DNA of 64,000 bases, from assembly GCF_002217475.1 (NCBI RefSeq), contig NZ_MUHH01000009.1, positions 1 through 64,000 on the forward strand, written 5' to 3'. Of this stretch, positions 26,771-35,322 are shown one piece after another (position 1 is the first letter of the stretch; each line of letters starts with the position of its first letter). The translations under genes and the position numbers were made by a program. This DNA comes from Flavobacterium tructae. GTDB taxonomy: Bacteria > Bacteroidota > Bacteroidia > Flavobacteriales > Flavobacteriaceae. The notes beneath the pieces are model-generated. The model was not told the origin of the DNA and did no database searches. It saw nothing but the letters and a program-made list of their open reading frames with translations.

Positions 26771-27271
26771 ATGAGCAAAAATATCATTTTAACCAATCAG
26801 GAAATCGAACACAAAATAAAGCGTATCGCTTATCAGATATACGAAACTTTTGTTGATGAAGACGAAGTTGTTATTGCAGGAATTGCTTCAAATGGTTCTG
26901 TTTTTGCTCAAAAGCTTGCCTTATCTTTAGGAAGTATTTCAACTCTAAAGATCTCCCTTTGCGAAGTTAAAGTCGACAAACAAAATCCGCAATTACCTAT
27001 ACATACGTCATTAACCAAAGAAGAATACGAAAACAAAGGTCTGGTTTTAGTAGATGACGTTTTAAATTCCGGTACTACTTTAATATATGCTGTTCGTCAT
27101 TTCTTAGATGTTCCGCTTAAGAAATTCAAAACAGCCGTATTGGTTGACAGAAATCACAAGAAGTATCCGGTAAAAGCCGATTTCAAAGGAATCTCTTTGT
27201 CTACTTCTTTATTAGAACACGTACAAGTTGTTTTTGATGATAATGGCGACAACTACGCTTTCTTAAGCTAA
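26771..27271 (+). CDS. Type I phosphoribosyltransferase (PyrR-like)
   Basis: 166 residues. The PRPP-binding motif GLVLVDDVLNSGTTLIYA is perfect, and the flanking fold matches purine/pyrimidine PRTases of the PyrR or hypoxanthine type. I see no PyrR attenuator target or pyr genes nearby, so the exact base specificity is open. The 3' end overlaps aroK on the other strand by 9 nt. Confidence 0.85.
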   Translation: MSKNIILTNQEIEHKIKRIAYQIYETFVDEDEVVIAGIASNGSVFAQKLALSLGSISTLKISLCEVKVDKQNPQLPIHTSLTKEEYENKGLVLVDDVLNSGTTLIYAVRHFLDVPLKKFKTAVLVDRNHKKYPVKADFKGISLSTSLLEHVQVVFDDNGDNYAFLS

Positions 27272-27781
27272 AATAGCTAAAATATCCTGAACCGTTTCTT
27301 CGACAGTTTTATCATCAACCGTAATCTTATATTGGGCCTGGTTGTAATAAAAGCTTCTGTCGAACAAATGTTTCGCGATAAATTCTTTCATTTCCTCTTC
27401 ATTCATTTCAGCAATTAAAGGACGTTTGCTTTTATTATGAACCAATCTTCCATATAAAGTCTCAATAGAAGCCTTTAAATAGATTGAAACGACATCATCA
27501 CCTTTTAATAATTCATGATTATTGGCGTAACAGGGTGTTCCTCCTCCTAAACCTATTATACTTTCTTCAGGAGACTGGAGCAATTCTACAAACATTTCAT
27601 GTTCTAATTTTCTAAAATAAATCTCTCCATGTTTCTCAAAAATCTCATTTATTGATAAATTGGTTCTGTCTTCGATGCATTTGTCCAAATCCAGAAATGG
27701 AATATTTGTAATTTTTGACATATTTTGGGCAATCGTTGACTTCCCGCACCCCATATATCCTAACAATATAATTTTTTTCAT
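27263..27781 (-). CDS. aroK: Shikimate kinase
   Basis: 172 residues, normal length. Phosphorylates shikimate at the 3-OH with ATP in chorismate synthesis. Walker A is LLGYMGCGKST; the substrate-binding residues are in FLDLDKCIED and GGGTPCY; the lid region is KSKRPLI. Convergent overlap with the PRTase gene. A tRNA promoter lies on the other side. Confidence 0.96.
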   Translation of the reverse strand: MKKIILLGYMGCGKSTIAQNMSKITNIPFLDLDKCIEDRTNLSINEIFEKHGEIYFRKLEHEMFVELLQSPEESIIGLGGGTPCYANNHELLKGDDVVSIYLKASIETLYGRLVHNKSKRPLIAEMNEEEMKEFIAKHLFDRSFYYNQAQYKITVDDKTVEETVQDILAILA

Positions 27782-27851
27782 TTTAATAATACCTTATAAA
27801 CTAAGACGTTGTAAATTTTACTTAAAAAAAGACAAATTTATAATAAATAAG

Positions 27852-27884
27852 CTTGGAAATAATAAAAAAAACTTCTTATATTTG
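27852..27884 (+). promoter_or_regulatory. tRNA promoter, first copy
   Basis: CTTGG at 27852, about 21 nt, TATATTTG at 27877-27884, followed by CACCCGCG. The same start-site sequence follows the rRNA-type promoters near base 170. Confidence 0.85.
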
Positions 27885-27908
27885 CACCCGCGTTCAAGAA
27901 ACGAATAT

Positions 27909-27981
27909 GACTCGATAGCTCAGTTGGTAGAGCACATCACTTTTAATGATGGGGTCCTGGGTTCGAGCCCCAGTCGGGTCA
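27909..27981 (+). tRNA. tRNA-Lys (TTT)
   Basis: 73 nt. Acceptor GACTCGA pairs with TCGGGTC; the anticodon loop is CTTTTAA with TTT; T-loop GGTTCGAGCCC. The discriminator is A and no CCA is encoded. Confidence 0.97.
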
Positions 27982-28019
27982 CAAATTGTGACTCACAATA
28001 TAAGTTTCTTGATAGCATT

Positions 28020-28092
28020 GACTCGATAGCTCAGTCGGTAGAGCACATCACTTTTAATGATGGGGTCCTGGGTTCGAGCCCCAGTCGGGTCA
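28020..28092 (+). tRNA. tRNA-Lys (TTT), second of pair
   Basis: Identical to the preceding tRNA-Lys except TCAGTCGG for TCAGTTGG in the D-loop. Transcribed with it; a terminator follows immediately. Confidence 0.97.
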
Positions 28093-28093
28093 C

Positions 28094-28127
28094 AAAGGTC
28101 GAGTATTAATTTACTTGACCTTTTTTA
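28094..28127 (+). terminator. Terminator after first tRNA-Lys pair
   Basis: AAAGGTCGAGTA and TACTTGACCTTTTTT form a stem with one wobble and a T tail. Confidence 0.88.
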
Positions 28128-28133
28128 ATTTTC

Positions 28134-28216
28134 GGCCATGTGGAGAAACGGTAGACTCGCCATCTTGAGGGGGTGGTGCTCGCAAGGGCGTGAGGGTTCA
28201 AATCCCTCCATGGTCA
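28134..28216 (+). tRNA. tRNA-Leu (GAG)
   Basis: 83 nt with a long variable arm (class II). Acceptor GGCCATG pairs with CATGGTC; the anticodon stem CCATC/GGTGG encloses TTGAGGG, so the anticodon is GAG. It lies between the two tRNA-Lys pairs, 7 nt after the T run of a terminator, with no obvious promoter of its own. Confidence 0.93.
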
Positions 28217-28218
28217 CT

Positions 28219-28258
28219 AAAAAAGGTAAATTACACAAATTGTAATTTACCTTTTTTT
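28219..28258 (+). terminator. Terminator after tRNA-Leu
   Basis: AAAAAAGGTAAATTACA pairs with TGTAATTTACCTTTTTT across a short loop. Confidence 0.9.
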
Positions 28259-28315
28259 ATTTACAACCTCTGTTTCAGCATATTAATTCTTTATTAAATT
28301 TTACTTGAAATAAGG

Positions 28316-28347
28316 TTGGATATATCCAAAATAACTTCTTATATTTG
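28316..28347 (+). promoter_or_regulatory. tRNA promoter, duplicated copy
   Basis: TTGG at 28316, 21 nt, TATATTTG at 28340-28347, then the same CACCCGCGTTCAAGAAACG leader as the first copy. Confidence 0.85.
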
Positions 28348-28371
28348 CACCCGCGTTCAAGAAACGAATAT

Positions 28372-28444
28372 GACTCGATAGCTCAGTTGGTAGAGCACAT
28401 CACTTTTAATGATGGGGTCCTGGGTTCGAGCCCCAGTCGGGTCA
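28372..28444 (+). tRNA. tRNA-Lys (TTT), duplicated pair, first
   Basis: Identical to 27909-27981, in the same position relative to its promoter. Confidence 0.97.
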
Positions 28445-28482
28445 CAAACTGTGATTCACAATACAAGTTTCTTGAAAGCAAT

Positions 28483-28555
28483 GACTCGATAGCTCAGTCG
28501 GTAGAGCACATCACTTTTAATGATGGGGTCCTGGGTTCGAGCCCCAGTCGGGTCA
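28483..28555 (+). tRNA. tRNA-Lys (TTT), duplicated pair, second
   Basis: Identical to 28020-28092, including the TCAGTCGG D-loop. It is followed by a copy of the same terminator. Confidence 0.97.
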
Positions 28556-28556
28556 C

Positions 28557-28592
28557 AAAAGGTCAAGTATTAATTTACTTGACCTTTTTTTA
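28557..28592 (+). terminator. Terminator after second tRNA-Lys pair
   Basis: AAAAGGTCAAGTA and TACTTGACCTTTTTTT, a fully paired version of the first copy. The following 28593-28827 holds no gene; a -7-like TATCTTTG lies at 28745-28752. Confidence 0.88.
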
Positions 28593-28827
28593 TTTCTAAG
28601 CCATACCTTAAAACATTAGACGCTATTGTGGTAAATTGAGCCCCAAAGTTTACAATCCTTTAAAGCCACTCCCTATTACAACCTTGAAATCAACAAATCC
28701 GGATTTGAAGCCGGAAAACTTAACAGAAGATAGAATGTTTTAAATATCTTTGAACTATAAACCTATCAACACAGCCAAAACAAATTAAACAAAGCACAAC
28801 CTTAATCATCTACTTTTCGAGAATCTA

Positions 28828-29772
28828 ATGAAATTCTATTTTTCGCTGCTGCTTATTTTTGTTTTTCCATATTTCTGCACTGCACAGATCGACACAACTT
28901 ACATCAAACCTTTTGAAAATAAAGCTTCCGTAAGAACCTATTTGTCGATGAAATTCATTTCGTTACAACAGGAAACTGAAGGAGACATAAAAAGATTCAT
29001 GCCCAATACACCAATGAGCTTAGGTTTTGGTGTTTCTGTAAAAAACACTATAATCGACTTTAGTTACGGTTACGGACTAAGTTTTCTGAAAGACAAAGAA
29101 AAAGGAAGAACCAAAGCACTCGATTTTCAGATTCATAACTACGGAAGAAAATTCATAATTGATCTTTTCATTCAAAAATACCACGGTTTCTATACGGCCG
29201 ATGATGCCGACAAAAACATACAATTATACCCTGATCTCAAAATCCAGCAATATGGCGCTTTTGGACAATATGTTTTTAACAACAAAAAATTCTCCTATAA
29301 AGCGGCCTTTGTTCAAAACGAAAGACAATTAAAATCAGCCGGAAGTTTCCTGCTTGGTGGAGGAGTTTATTTTTCGAAAATAGGCTCTGATAGCTCTTTT
29401 GTACACAAATCTAAAAATTCACTGCGCAATTTTCAATTTGGAATTAGCGGAGGCTATGCGTACACCTGGGCAATTAGCAAAAGATGGTTTACCAGCGGAT
29501 CAGTAACCCTAGGCGCAAATGTTGGCACCGAAAGAATAAATGATTTCGGAAAACAAAAAATCGAAATTTACCCCACATTTTTTCCCAGAATTGCCTTGGG
29601 CTATAACAAAGAGAGATGGTCACTTGGTATGTCCTATCTCAATAATTCTACATTCTCTGCTTTCTCTGACAATAACGAAAACAACATTGGCTTGTCTTCT
29701 GGAAATTTCCAGATTGGCGCCATCTGGAGGTTAAACACCACCCCTTTTTTAAGTAAGAAGAAACCGGAATAA
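28828..29772 (+). CDS. DUF4421-type outer-membrane beta-barrel protein
   Basis: 314 residues with a signal peptide ending CTAQ. The remainder alternates amphipathic beta strands with aromatic residues (FGFGVSVKNTIIDFSYGYG, SLGMSYLNNSTFSAFSDN), as in the DUF4421 family of Bacteroidota, predicted to be outer-membrane proteins. No catalytic motif. It stands alone; the function is not known. Confidence 0.8.
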   Translation: MKFYFSLLLIFVFPYFCTAQIDTTYIKPFENKASVRTYLSMKFISLQQETEGDIKRFMPNTPMSLGFGVSVKNTIIDFSYGYGLSFLKDKEKGRTKALDFQIHNYGRKFIIDLFIQKYHGFYTADDADKNIQLYPDLKIQQYGAFGQYVFNNKKFSYKAAFVQNERQLKSAGSFLLGGGVYFSKIGSDSSFVHKSKNSLRNFQFGISGGYAYTWAISKRWFTSGSVTLGANVGTERINDFGKQKIEIYPTFFPRIALGYNKERWSLGMSYLNNSTFSAFSDNNENNIGLSSGNFQIGAIWRLNTTPFLSKKKPE

Positions 29773-29897
29773 AATATCGATCCTTCTCTTCAAAAAAAAA
29801 TAATAAATATTTGACAAAAGCACTTCTTTTGCAAAACAAAACTTCATTAAATTCGTTTCCTGAATTATTAACCTACTAACTAATCCCAAATTGGTTT

Positions 29898-30398
29898 ATG
29901 AAAAAATTTCTATTAGTATCATTTATTATGATCACCTGCTCTACCTGGGCACAATCTGCAACCGGCTATTTTGATAAAGCCCTGAAAAAAGCTGAAGCCG
30001 GCAATACAAAAGGAGCGATTGCCGATTATACAAAAGCCATCAGCATGAATTCAAAATTTGTAGAGGCCTATCAAAATCGAGGTGTTGCAAAATTAAAACT
30101 CAATGACCTTAAAGGCGCCCTTGCTGATTTTAGCAAAACCATCGACTTAGACAGCATGAATGCCGACGCCTTTACCGGAAGAGCAAACGTAAACTACAAG
30201 TTAACGAATTTTAAAGAAACCGTTGCGGACTGTACCTCATCTCTAGGTTTAAATCCAAAAGATTACATCGCTTATAATCTGAGAGGTTTGGCTTATAACA
30301 AAATCGGAGATCAGAAAAATGCCTGCAAAGATTTTACAAAAGCAATAGAATTAGGCAGCCAAAGCGCTATCAAAAACAAATCAACTTTTTGCAAATAG
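29898..30398 (+). CDS. Exported TPR protein
   Basis: 166 residues: signal peptide (1-19, ends TWAQ), then about four tetratricopeptide repeats covering the rest (GNTKGAIADYTKAISMNSKF, DLKGALADFSKTIDLDSMNA). Periplasmic scaffold or adaptor, partner unknown. A convincing terminator follows, so it is a single-gene unit. Confidence 0.85.
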   Translation: MKKFLLVSFIMITCSTWAQSATGYFDKALKKAEAGNTKGAIADYTKAISMNSKFVEAYQNRGVAKLKLNDLKGALADFSKTIDLDSMNADAFTGRANVNYKLTNFKETVADCTSSLGLNPKDYIAYNLRGLAYNKIGDQKNACKDFTKAIELGSQSAIKNKSTFCK

Positions 30399-30424
30399 AG
30401 TAAAATCTTATCGCAATAAAAACA

Positions 30425-30465
30425 AAAGCAATCTGTAGTATTTCTATTTACAGATTGCTTTTTCT
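30425..30465 (+). terminator. Terminator after TPR gene
   Basis: AAAAGCAATCTGTA and TACAGATTGCTTTTT pair around a 10-nt loop. Confidence 0.88.
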
Positions 30466-30525
30466 TTACAGCCCATTTCCTGATCTCGCAGATATTTTTA
30501 CATTTGTTGTTAAATCCAATCTGCA

Positions 30526-31488
30526 ATGGCGCTTCTCAAGAAAATAAACAAAAAAGCTCAACCCGACATTAACTCCGGTTTCGGATCAAATGCAAACAGC
30601 TACGGAAGCCGTTTTGTAAACAAAAACGGAACGCCTAATGTCGAAAAAAGAGGAATGCATCTACTTCGTCGCATTAGCTGGTACCACACCATGATCGATA
30701 TGCCAAACTGGAAATTCATGCTTATCCTTTTTTCGTTTTATATCGGTATCAATTTTATTTTTGCACTTGCTTATTATGCTATCGGGATTGAAAATCTTAA
30801 CGGAATTAAACAATCAGAAGGCATACTGATTCAGTTCGGACAGGCTTACTTTTTTAGCGCGCAGACTTTTACCACTGTAGGATACGGACATATAAGCCCT
30901 ACCGGATTTTTAACGAGCGCTCTTTCTGCTGCCGAAGCTTTGATTGGATTACTGAGCTTCGCCATAGCAACCGGCCTGTTCTTTGGAAGATTCAGCAAAC
31001 CAACCGCTTTTTTAAAGTTTGCCGATCATGCATTAATTTCACCTTACCAAGATAAGAGAGGGCTCATGGTACGTCTTGTTCCTTTTAAAAACACCAATTT
31101 TACTGACGCAACTGCCAGAATGACTCTGGGATTAAGTCTGGAAGAAAATGGTCAAAAAACCAATAAGTTCTACAGCCTAGACCTTGAACTGGAACGTATA
31201 AATGCTCTTTCATTAAGTTGGACGCTGGTACATCCCATCACAGAAAGCAGTCCGCTATATAATTTTACAGAAGAAGATTTTAAAAAGCTACATGGCGAAA
31301 TATTGGTTTTTATTACCACTTTCGATGACATGTACAGCAATACTGTAGCTGCAAGAACTTCTTATACTTTTGATGAAGTAATTTACGGTGCCAAATTTGA
31401 AACAATGTATAACAGAAGTAAAGACGGTTCTAAAACGATCCTTCATTTAGACAAATTAAATCATTATCAATCTGTAAATCTCTCGTAA
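30526..31488 (+). CDS. Inward-rectifier (KirBac-type) potassium channel
   Basis: 320 residues. Two membrane helices (about 64-88 and 130-155) flank the pore with selectivity filter TVGYGH (117-122). The N-terminal amphipathic slide-helix region precedes helix 1, and the C-terminal half is the cytoplasmic beta-sandwich typical of Kir channels (LVRLVPFKNTNFTDATARM, WTLVHPITESSPLYNFTEED). It forms a tetrameric K+ channel in the inner membrane. A -7 element TACATTTG lies at 30499-30506. The gating ligand is unknown. Confidence 0.93.
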   Translation: MALLKKINKKAQPDINSGFGSNANSYGSRFVNKNGTPNVEKRGMHLLRRISWYHTMIDMPNWKFMLILFSFYIGINFIFALAYYAIGIENLNGIKQSEGILIQFGQAYFFSAQTFTTVGYGHISPTGFLTSALSAAEALIGLLSFAIATGLFFGRFSKPTAFLKFADHALISPYQDKRGLMVRLVPFKNTNFTDATARMTLGLSLEENGQKTNKFYSLDLELERINALSLSWTLVHPITESSPLYNFTEEDFKKLHGEILVFITTFDDMYSNTVAARTSYTFDEVIYGAKFETMYNRSKDGSKTILHLDKLNHYQSVNLS

Positions 31489-31560
31489 CCTGTGGATTTC
31501 AACCAAGTTATAAAGGTAATTTGAGATTTTATTCTATTTTTGTTCACCAATTAGCGAAAA

Positions 31561-32460
31561 ATGATAAACAATATTAAAACTGTTTTCAGCATAAAAGATC
31601 TTGAAAACTTATCCGGAATAAAAGCACATACCATTCGCATCTGGGAAAAAAGATACAATATCTTAGAGCCCATGCGTACTGACACCAATATCAGGCTTTA
31701 TAATTTGCAGAATCTTCAGAAACTTTTAAACATCACATTATTACACGAATACGGCTATAAAATATCTAAAATAGCAACCTATCCCGAAGAAAAAATTCCA
31801 CAATTAGTTCGCGAAATCATCTCAAAGAAAAACTCACAAAATTACGCCATCACTTCGTTCAAAATGGCAATGATGAATTTTGATCAGGAAATCTTCTTCA
31901 ATACTTTCGACTGGCTTATTTCTGAAAAATCATTTAGAGAAGTCTTTAAAGACAATTTCCTTCCTCTGCTAAAAGAATTGGGTTTATTATGGCAATCCGA
32001 AACCATAACTCCGGCAAACGAGCATTTTATGAGCCATCTGATCAAGCAGAAGATCTTAATTTATACAGAAAGCCTGCAGATCCTAAAACCCACGAAAACC
32101 GATCGAATTTTTGTACTTTCTCTTCCGTTGAATGAAATCCATAAAATAGGCTTACTTTACTTGCAGTACGAGATTTTACTAAAAGGATATAAGACCATTT
32201 ATCTGGGCGAAAGCATGCCTATTGAAAACCTGCAAGATTTAACCAAACATTTCGAGAACATTACCTTTGTATCTTTCATGACTGTTCAACCGGATCGCAA
32301 CGTAATCAACCAATATGTCAAATCGATGGGACAAAAGTTGCTCCAAAAGAACAATGAGATTTGGCTTATGGGAAACATGGTCGAACATATCGATCAGAAA
32401 ATTTTATCAGAAAGAATACGCGTTTTTGATTCTATGGACGAAACAATCAGTATGCTGTAA
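31561..32460 (+). CDS. MerR-family B12-binding regulator, CarH/LitR-like photoreceptor
   Basis: 299 residues. The N-terminal MerR helix-turn-helix (about 7-75, IKDLENLSGIKAHTIRIWEK) is followed by a helical cap domain with W144-x9-E154-H155, the signature that packs on the cobalamin adenosyl group in CarH. Next is a Rossmann B12-binding domain with E192-I-H194-K-I-G197, the ExHxxG cobalamin ligand motif. In CarH, light breaks the adenosylcobalamin bond and releases DNA. The gene directly precedes crtI, crtB, crtZ and a photolyase, which are the expected targets. The later GG motif is GN here. A -7 TATTTTTG lies at 31535-31542. Confidence 0.85.
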   Translation: MINNIKTVFSIKDLENLSGIKAHTIRIWEKRYNILEPMRTDTNIRLYNLQNLQKLLNITLLHEYGYKISKIATYPEEKIPQLVREIISKKNSQNYAITSFKMAMMNFDQEIFFNTFDWLISEKSFREVFKDNFLPLLKELGLLWQSETITPANEHFMSHLIKQKILIYTESLQILKPTKTDRIFVLSLPLNEIHKIGLLYLQYEILLKGYKTIYLGESMPIENLQDLTKHFENITFVSFMTVQPDRNVINQYVKSMGQKLLQKNNEIWLMGNMVEHIDQKILSERIRVFDSMDETISML

Positions 32461-32462
32461 TA

Positions 32463-32498
32463 TTTTTGTTTAAAGTTTTTGTATATTTGTTAAACAAA
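32463..32498 (+). promoter_or_regulatory. crtI promoter -7 and candidate CarH-like operator
   Basis: TATATTTG (32482-32489) is a -7 element directly before crtI. It overlaps the inverted repeat TTTGTT-A-AACAAA (32486-32498), which reaches the A of the start codon. A related TTTGTTTAAA lies at 32465-32474. Overlap of a palindrome with the promoter is what a repressor site would look like; the protein that binds it is inferred. Confidence 0.5.
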
Positions 32499-33964
32499 TG
32501 AAAAAAACTATAGCAATAATAGGTTCAGGCTTTTCTTCTCTAGCCGCTTCATGTTATCTCGCACAGCAAGGTAATACGGTAACTATTTATGAGAAAAACG
32601 AAACTATTGGAGGCAGAGCCAGACAGTTTAAAAAAGAAGGCTTTACTTTCGACATGGGGCCAAGCTGGTATTGGATGCCGGATGTTTTCGAACGTTTTTT
32701 TCAGGATTTCAATAAAAACTCTTCCGACTATTACGAGCTCATCAAACTGAATCCGGCTTACCGGGTGTATTTTGGTTTGAATGACTTCATTAGTATTTAT
32801 GACAATTTAGAAGAAATAAAAAACACTTTTGAAGAGATCGAAACAGGAAGTGGTGAAAAACTTCAAAAATTCATCAATCACGCCAAAAGCAATTATGACA
32901 TTGCCATCAAAGATTTGGTCTATCGTCCCGGAGTTTCGCCACTGGAGTTAATCACAATCGAAACAGCTTTCAAACTCAATCAGTTTATTAGTACTGTTAG
33001 CGTCGATATCCGAAAGCAGTTTAAGAACCAAAAACTCATCCAAATACTGGAGTTTCCCGTTTTGTTTTTAGGTGCAAAACCAACAAAAACCCCGTCTTTT
33101 TACAATTTTATGAATTATGCCGATTTTGGCTTAGGAACCTGGCATCCTAAAACCGGAATGTACGATGTGGTACGCGGAATCGAAAAACTGGCATTGGAAT
33201 TAGGAGTAACGATTAAAACCAACTCTCCTATTGAAAAGATTATTGTTAAAGACAAAAAAGCCACAGGACTTTTAATGGACGGAAAAACGATAGAAGCGGA
33301 TATTATTTTAAGCGGTGCCGACTATCATCATACCGAAACTTTGCTGGATATTGAACATCGCGCTTATTCAGAAAAATACTGGGAAAGCCGCACTTTTGCT
33401 CCCTCTTCCCTTCTCTTTTTTGTGGGATTCAATAAAAAAATAGCCAACGTCACACACCACTCTTTGTTTTTTGACGTTGATTTTAACCAACACGCAGCCG
33501 ACATCTACGACGATCCGAAATGGCCCGAACAACCCTTGTTTTATGCCAATTTCCCCTCTAAAACAGATTCAACTGCTGCTCCGGAAGGAATGGAAAGCGG
33601 TTTTTTCCTCATTCCGTTAGCCCCCGGAATACAAGACAATGAACAACTTCGTGAAGTCTATTTTGAAAAAATAATCTCCAGATTTGAACAATTAACCGAT
33701 CAACAAATAAAAAATAGCATTATATTTAAGAGATCATTTTGTAAAAACGATTTTGTCGACGATTACAATGCCTATAAAGGCAATGCTTACGGAATGGCCA
33801 ATACACTATTGCAAACCGCTTTTCTAAGGCCCAAACTAAAAAGTAAAAAAGTTCGTAATTTATATTTTACGGGACAGTTAACTGTTCCCGGCCCTGGTGT
33901 TCCTCCTGCTTTAATTTCAGGAAAATTAGCAGCTGAGTTAATTCAAAAATCTTTTAGTTCTTAA
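32498..33964 (+). CDS. crtI: Phytoene desaturase (CrtI type)
   Basis: 488 residues. N-terminal FAD-binding Rossmann motif IIGSGFSSLAASCYLAQQG and EKNETIGGRAR; C-terminal carotenoid dehydrogenase signature LYFTGQLTVPGPGVPPALIS. Introduces double bonds into phytoene to give lycopene. It is the first gene of the carotenoid unit, 37 nt after the B12-binding regulator and 3 nt before crtB. Confidence 0.95.
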   Translation: MKKTIAIIGSGFSSLAASCYLAQQGNTVTIYEKNETIGGRARQFKKEGFTFDMGPSWYWMPDVFERFFQDFNKNSSDYYELIKLNPAYRVYFGLNDFISIYDNLEEIKNTFEEIETGSGEKLQKFINHAKSNYDIAIKDLVYRPGVSPLELITIETAFKLNQFISTVSVDIRKQFKNQKLIQILEFPVLFLGAKPTKTPSFYNFMNYADFGLGTWHPKTGMYDVVRGIEKLALELGVTIKTNSPIEKIIVKDKKATGLLMDGKTIEADIILSGADYHHTETLLDIEHRAYSEKYWESRTFAPSSLLFFVGFNKKIANVTHHSLFFDVDFNQHAADIYDDPKWPEQPLFYANFPSKTDSTAAPEGMESGFFLIPLAPGIQDNEQLREVYFEKIISRFEQLTDQQIKNSIIFKRSFCKNDFVDDYNAYKGNAYGMANTLLQTAFLRPKLKSKKVRNLYFTGQLTVPGPGVPPALISGKLAAELIQKSFSS

Positions 33965-33967
33965 CAA

Positions 33968-34807
33968 ATGAAATCACTATTCGACACTGTTTCTTTTAAA
34001 TGCAGCAAACTGGTTACTCAGAGTTACAGCACCTCATTTTCATTAGCAGTCAAAATGTTGTCACCAGGTATTCGCGATGCTATTTACAGCATTTACGGGT
34101 TTGTACGTTTTGCTGACGAAATTGTCGATTCTTTTCATGATTTTGAAAAAGAGAATCTCATCAATGATTTCGAGAAAGAATATTACAAAGCGATGCAAAC
34201 AGGTATCAGCCTTAACCCTATTCTCAACTCTTTTCAGCATACCGTAAAACAGTACAACATTACTGATGATCTGATTCAGGCCTTTTTAAAAAGCATGAAA
34301 CTCGATCTTGTGAAGTCAAGTTACCCTACTCATACTGAATATGAAGATTACATTTACGGTTCGGCCGATGTAGTTGGCTTAATGTGTCTGAAGGTTTTTG
34401 TAAAAGGAAACGAGCAAAAATACGAACAGCTCAAAAATGAAGCCATGCGATTGGGATCGGCCTTTCAAAAGGTTAATTTCCTGAGAGATCTGAAAGAAGA
34501 TAATTTGGTCTTAAACCGAAATTACTTTCCGGGAATTGATCTAAATTCTTTTGACGAAGAAGCTAAAACGAATATTATTGCTGAAATCGAAGAGGATTTC
34601 AGAATCGCTTTTCAGGGTATTGTAAAACTTCCAATCGACGCTAAATTTGGTGTTTATACTGCTTACATTTATTACCGAAAACTGCTTCAGAAGCTTAAAA
34701 ACACCCCTTATTACGAAATTGGAAACTCGAGAATCAGAGTTTCTAATTATACCAAAGCCGGGCTTTTAGCACAGTCTTTTGTAACCTACAAATTAAAGTT
34801 AGTTTAA
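33968..34807 (+). CDS. crtB: Phytoene synthase
   Basis: 279 residues. Joins two geranylgeranyl diphosphates to phytoene. Squalene/phytoene synthase motifs: YGFVRFADEIVDSF (first Asp-rich region) and QKVNFLRDLKEDNLVLNRNY (second). Nearly contiguous with crtI and so cotranscribed. Confidence 0.95.
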   Translation: MKSLFDTVSFKCSKLVTQSYSTSFSLAVKMLSPGIRDAIYSIYGFVRFADEIVDSFHDFEKENLINDFEKEYYKAMQTGISLNPILNSFQHTVKQYNITDDLIQAFLKSMKLDLVKSSYPTHTEYEDYIYGSADVVGLMCLKVFVKGNEQKYEQLKNEAMRLGSAFQKVNFLRDLKEDNLVLNRNYFPGIDLNSFDEEAKTNIIAEIEEDFRIAFQGIVKLPIDAKFGVYTAYIYYRKLLQKLKNTPYYEIGNSRIRVSNYTKAGLLAQSFVTYKLKLV

Positions 34808-34872
34808 AATCAATTTCTAATACAGAGAAAATTAACTTTTATTAGCTAAAACGTAAATTCAAGACATACAAA

Positions 34873-35313
34873 ATGGTTTCTTTTTTAATTTTTTTAGGTG
34901 TTTTTTTATTCATGGAATGTGTCACCTGGCTCACTCACAAGTACATCATGCACGGGCTGATGTGGTATTTTCATGCAGATCACCATCAACCCAAATACGA
35001 AAACACTTTTGAACGCAACGATATTTTCTTTGTCCTATTTGCCATCCCCAGTATTATTCTTTTTTACTTTGGTGTTGAGGGCGGATTCAACTACTTATTT
35101 TTTATTGCCAGTGGAATAACGCTTTATGGTGTGTGTTATTTTTTGATTCACGATGTTCTGATTCATCAGCGTTTTAAATGGTTTAAAAACACCAAAAACA
35201 AATACTTAATTGGCTTGCGAAAAGCACATAAAATACACCACAAGCACTTAGGCAAAGAAGACGGGGAATGTTTCGGGATGTTGTTTGTTCCTTTTAAATA
35301 TTATAAAATTTAA
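34873..35313 (+). CDS. crtZ: Beta-carotene hydroxylase (CrtZ-type, fatty acid hydroxylase superfamily)
   Basis: 146 residues, a membrane di-iron enzyme with the His clusters HKYIMH, HADHH, HDVLIHQR and HKIHHKH in the expected order, and about three to four hydrophobic helices. Makes zeaxanthin from beta-carotene. A lycopene cyclase, needed between crtI and crtZ, is not in the window. Confidence 0.93.
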   Translation: MVSFLIFLGVFLFMECVTWLTHKYIMHGLMWYFHADHHQPKYENTFERNDIFFVLFAIPSIILFYFGVEGGFNYLFFIASGITLYGVCYFLIHDVLIHQRFKWFKNTKNKYLIGLRKAHKIHHKHLGKEDGECFGMLFVPFKYYKI

Positions 35314-35322
35314 ATTGATTTT

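Noticed and set aside
27660..28109. Open frame across the tRNA-Lys genes (also 28345-28599)
   Set aside because: The translated protein is only the tRNA sequences read as codons, with the same peptide at each tRNA.
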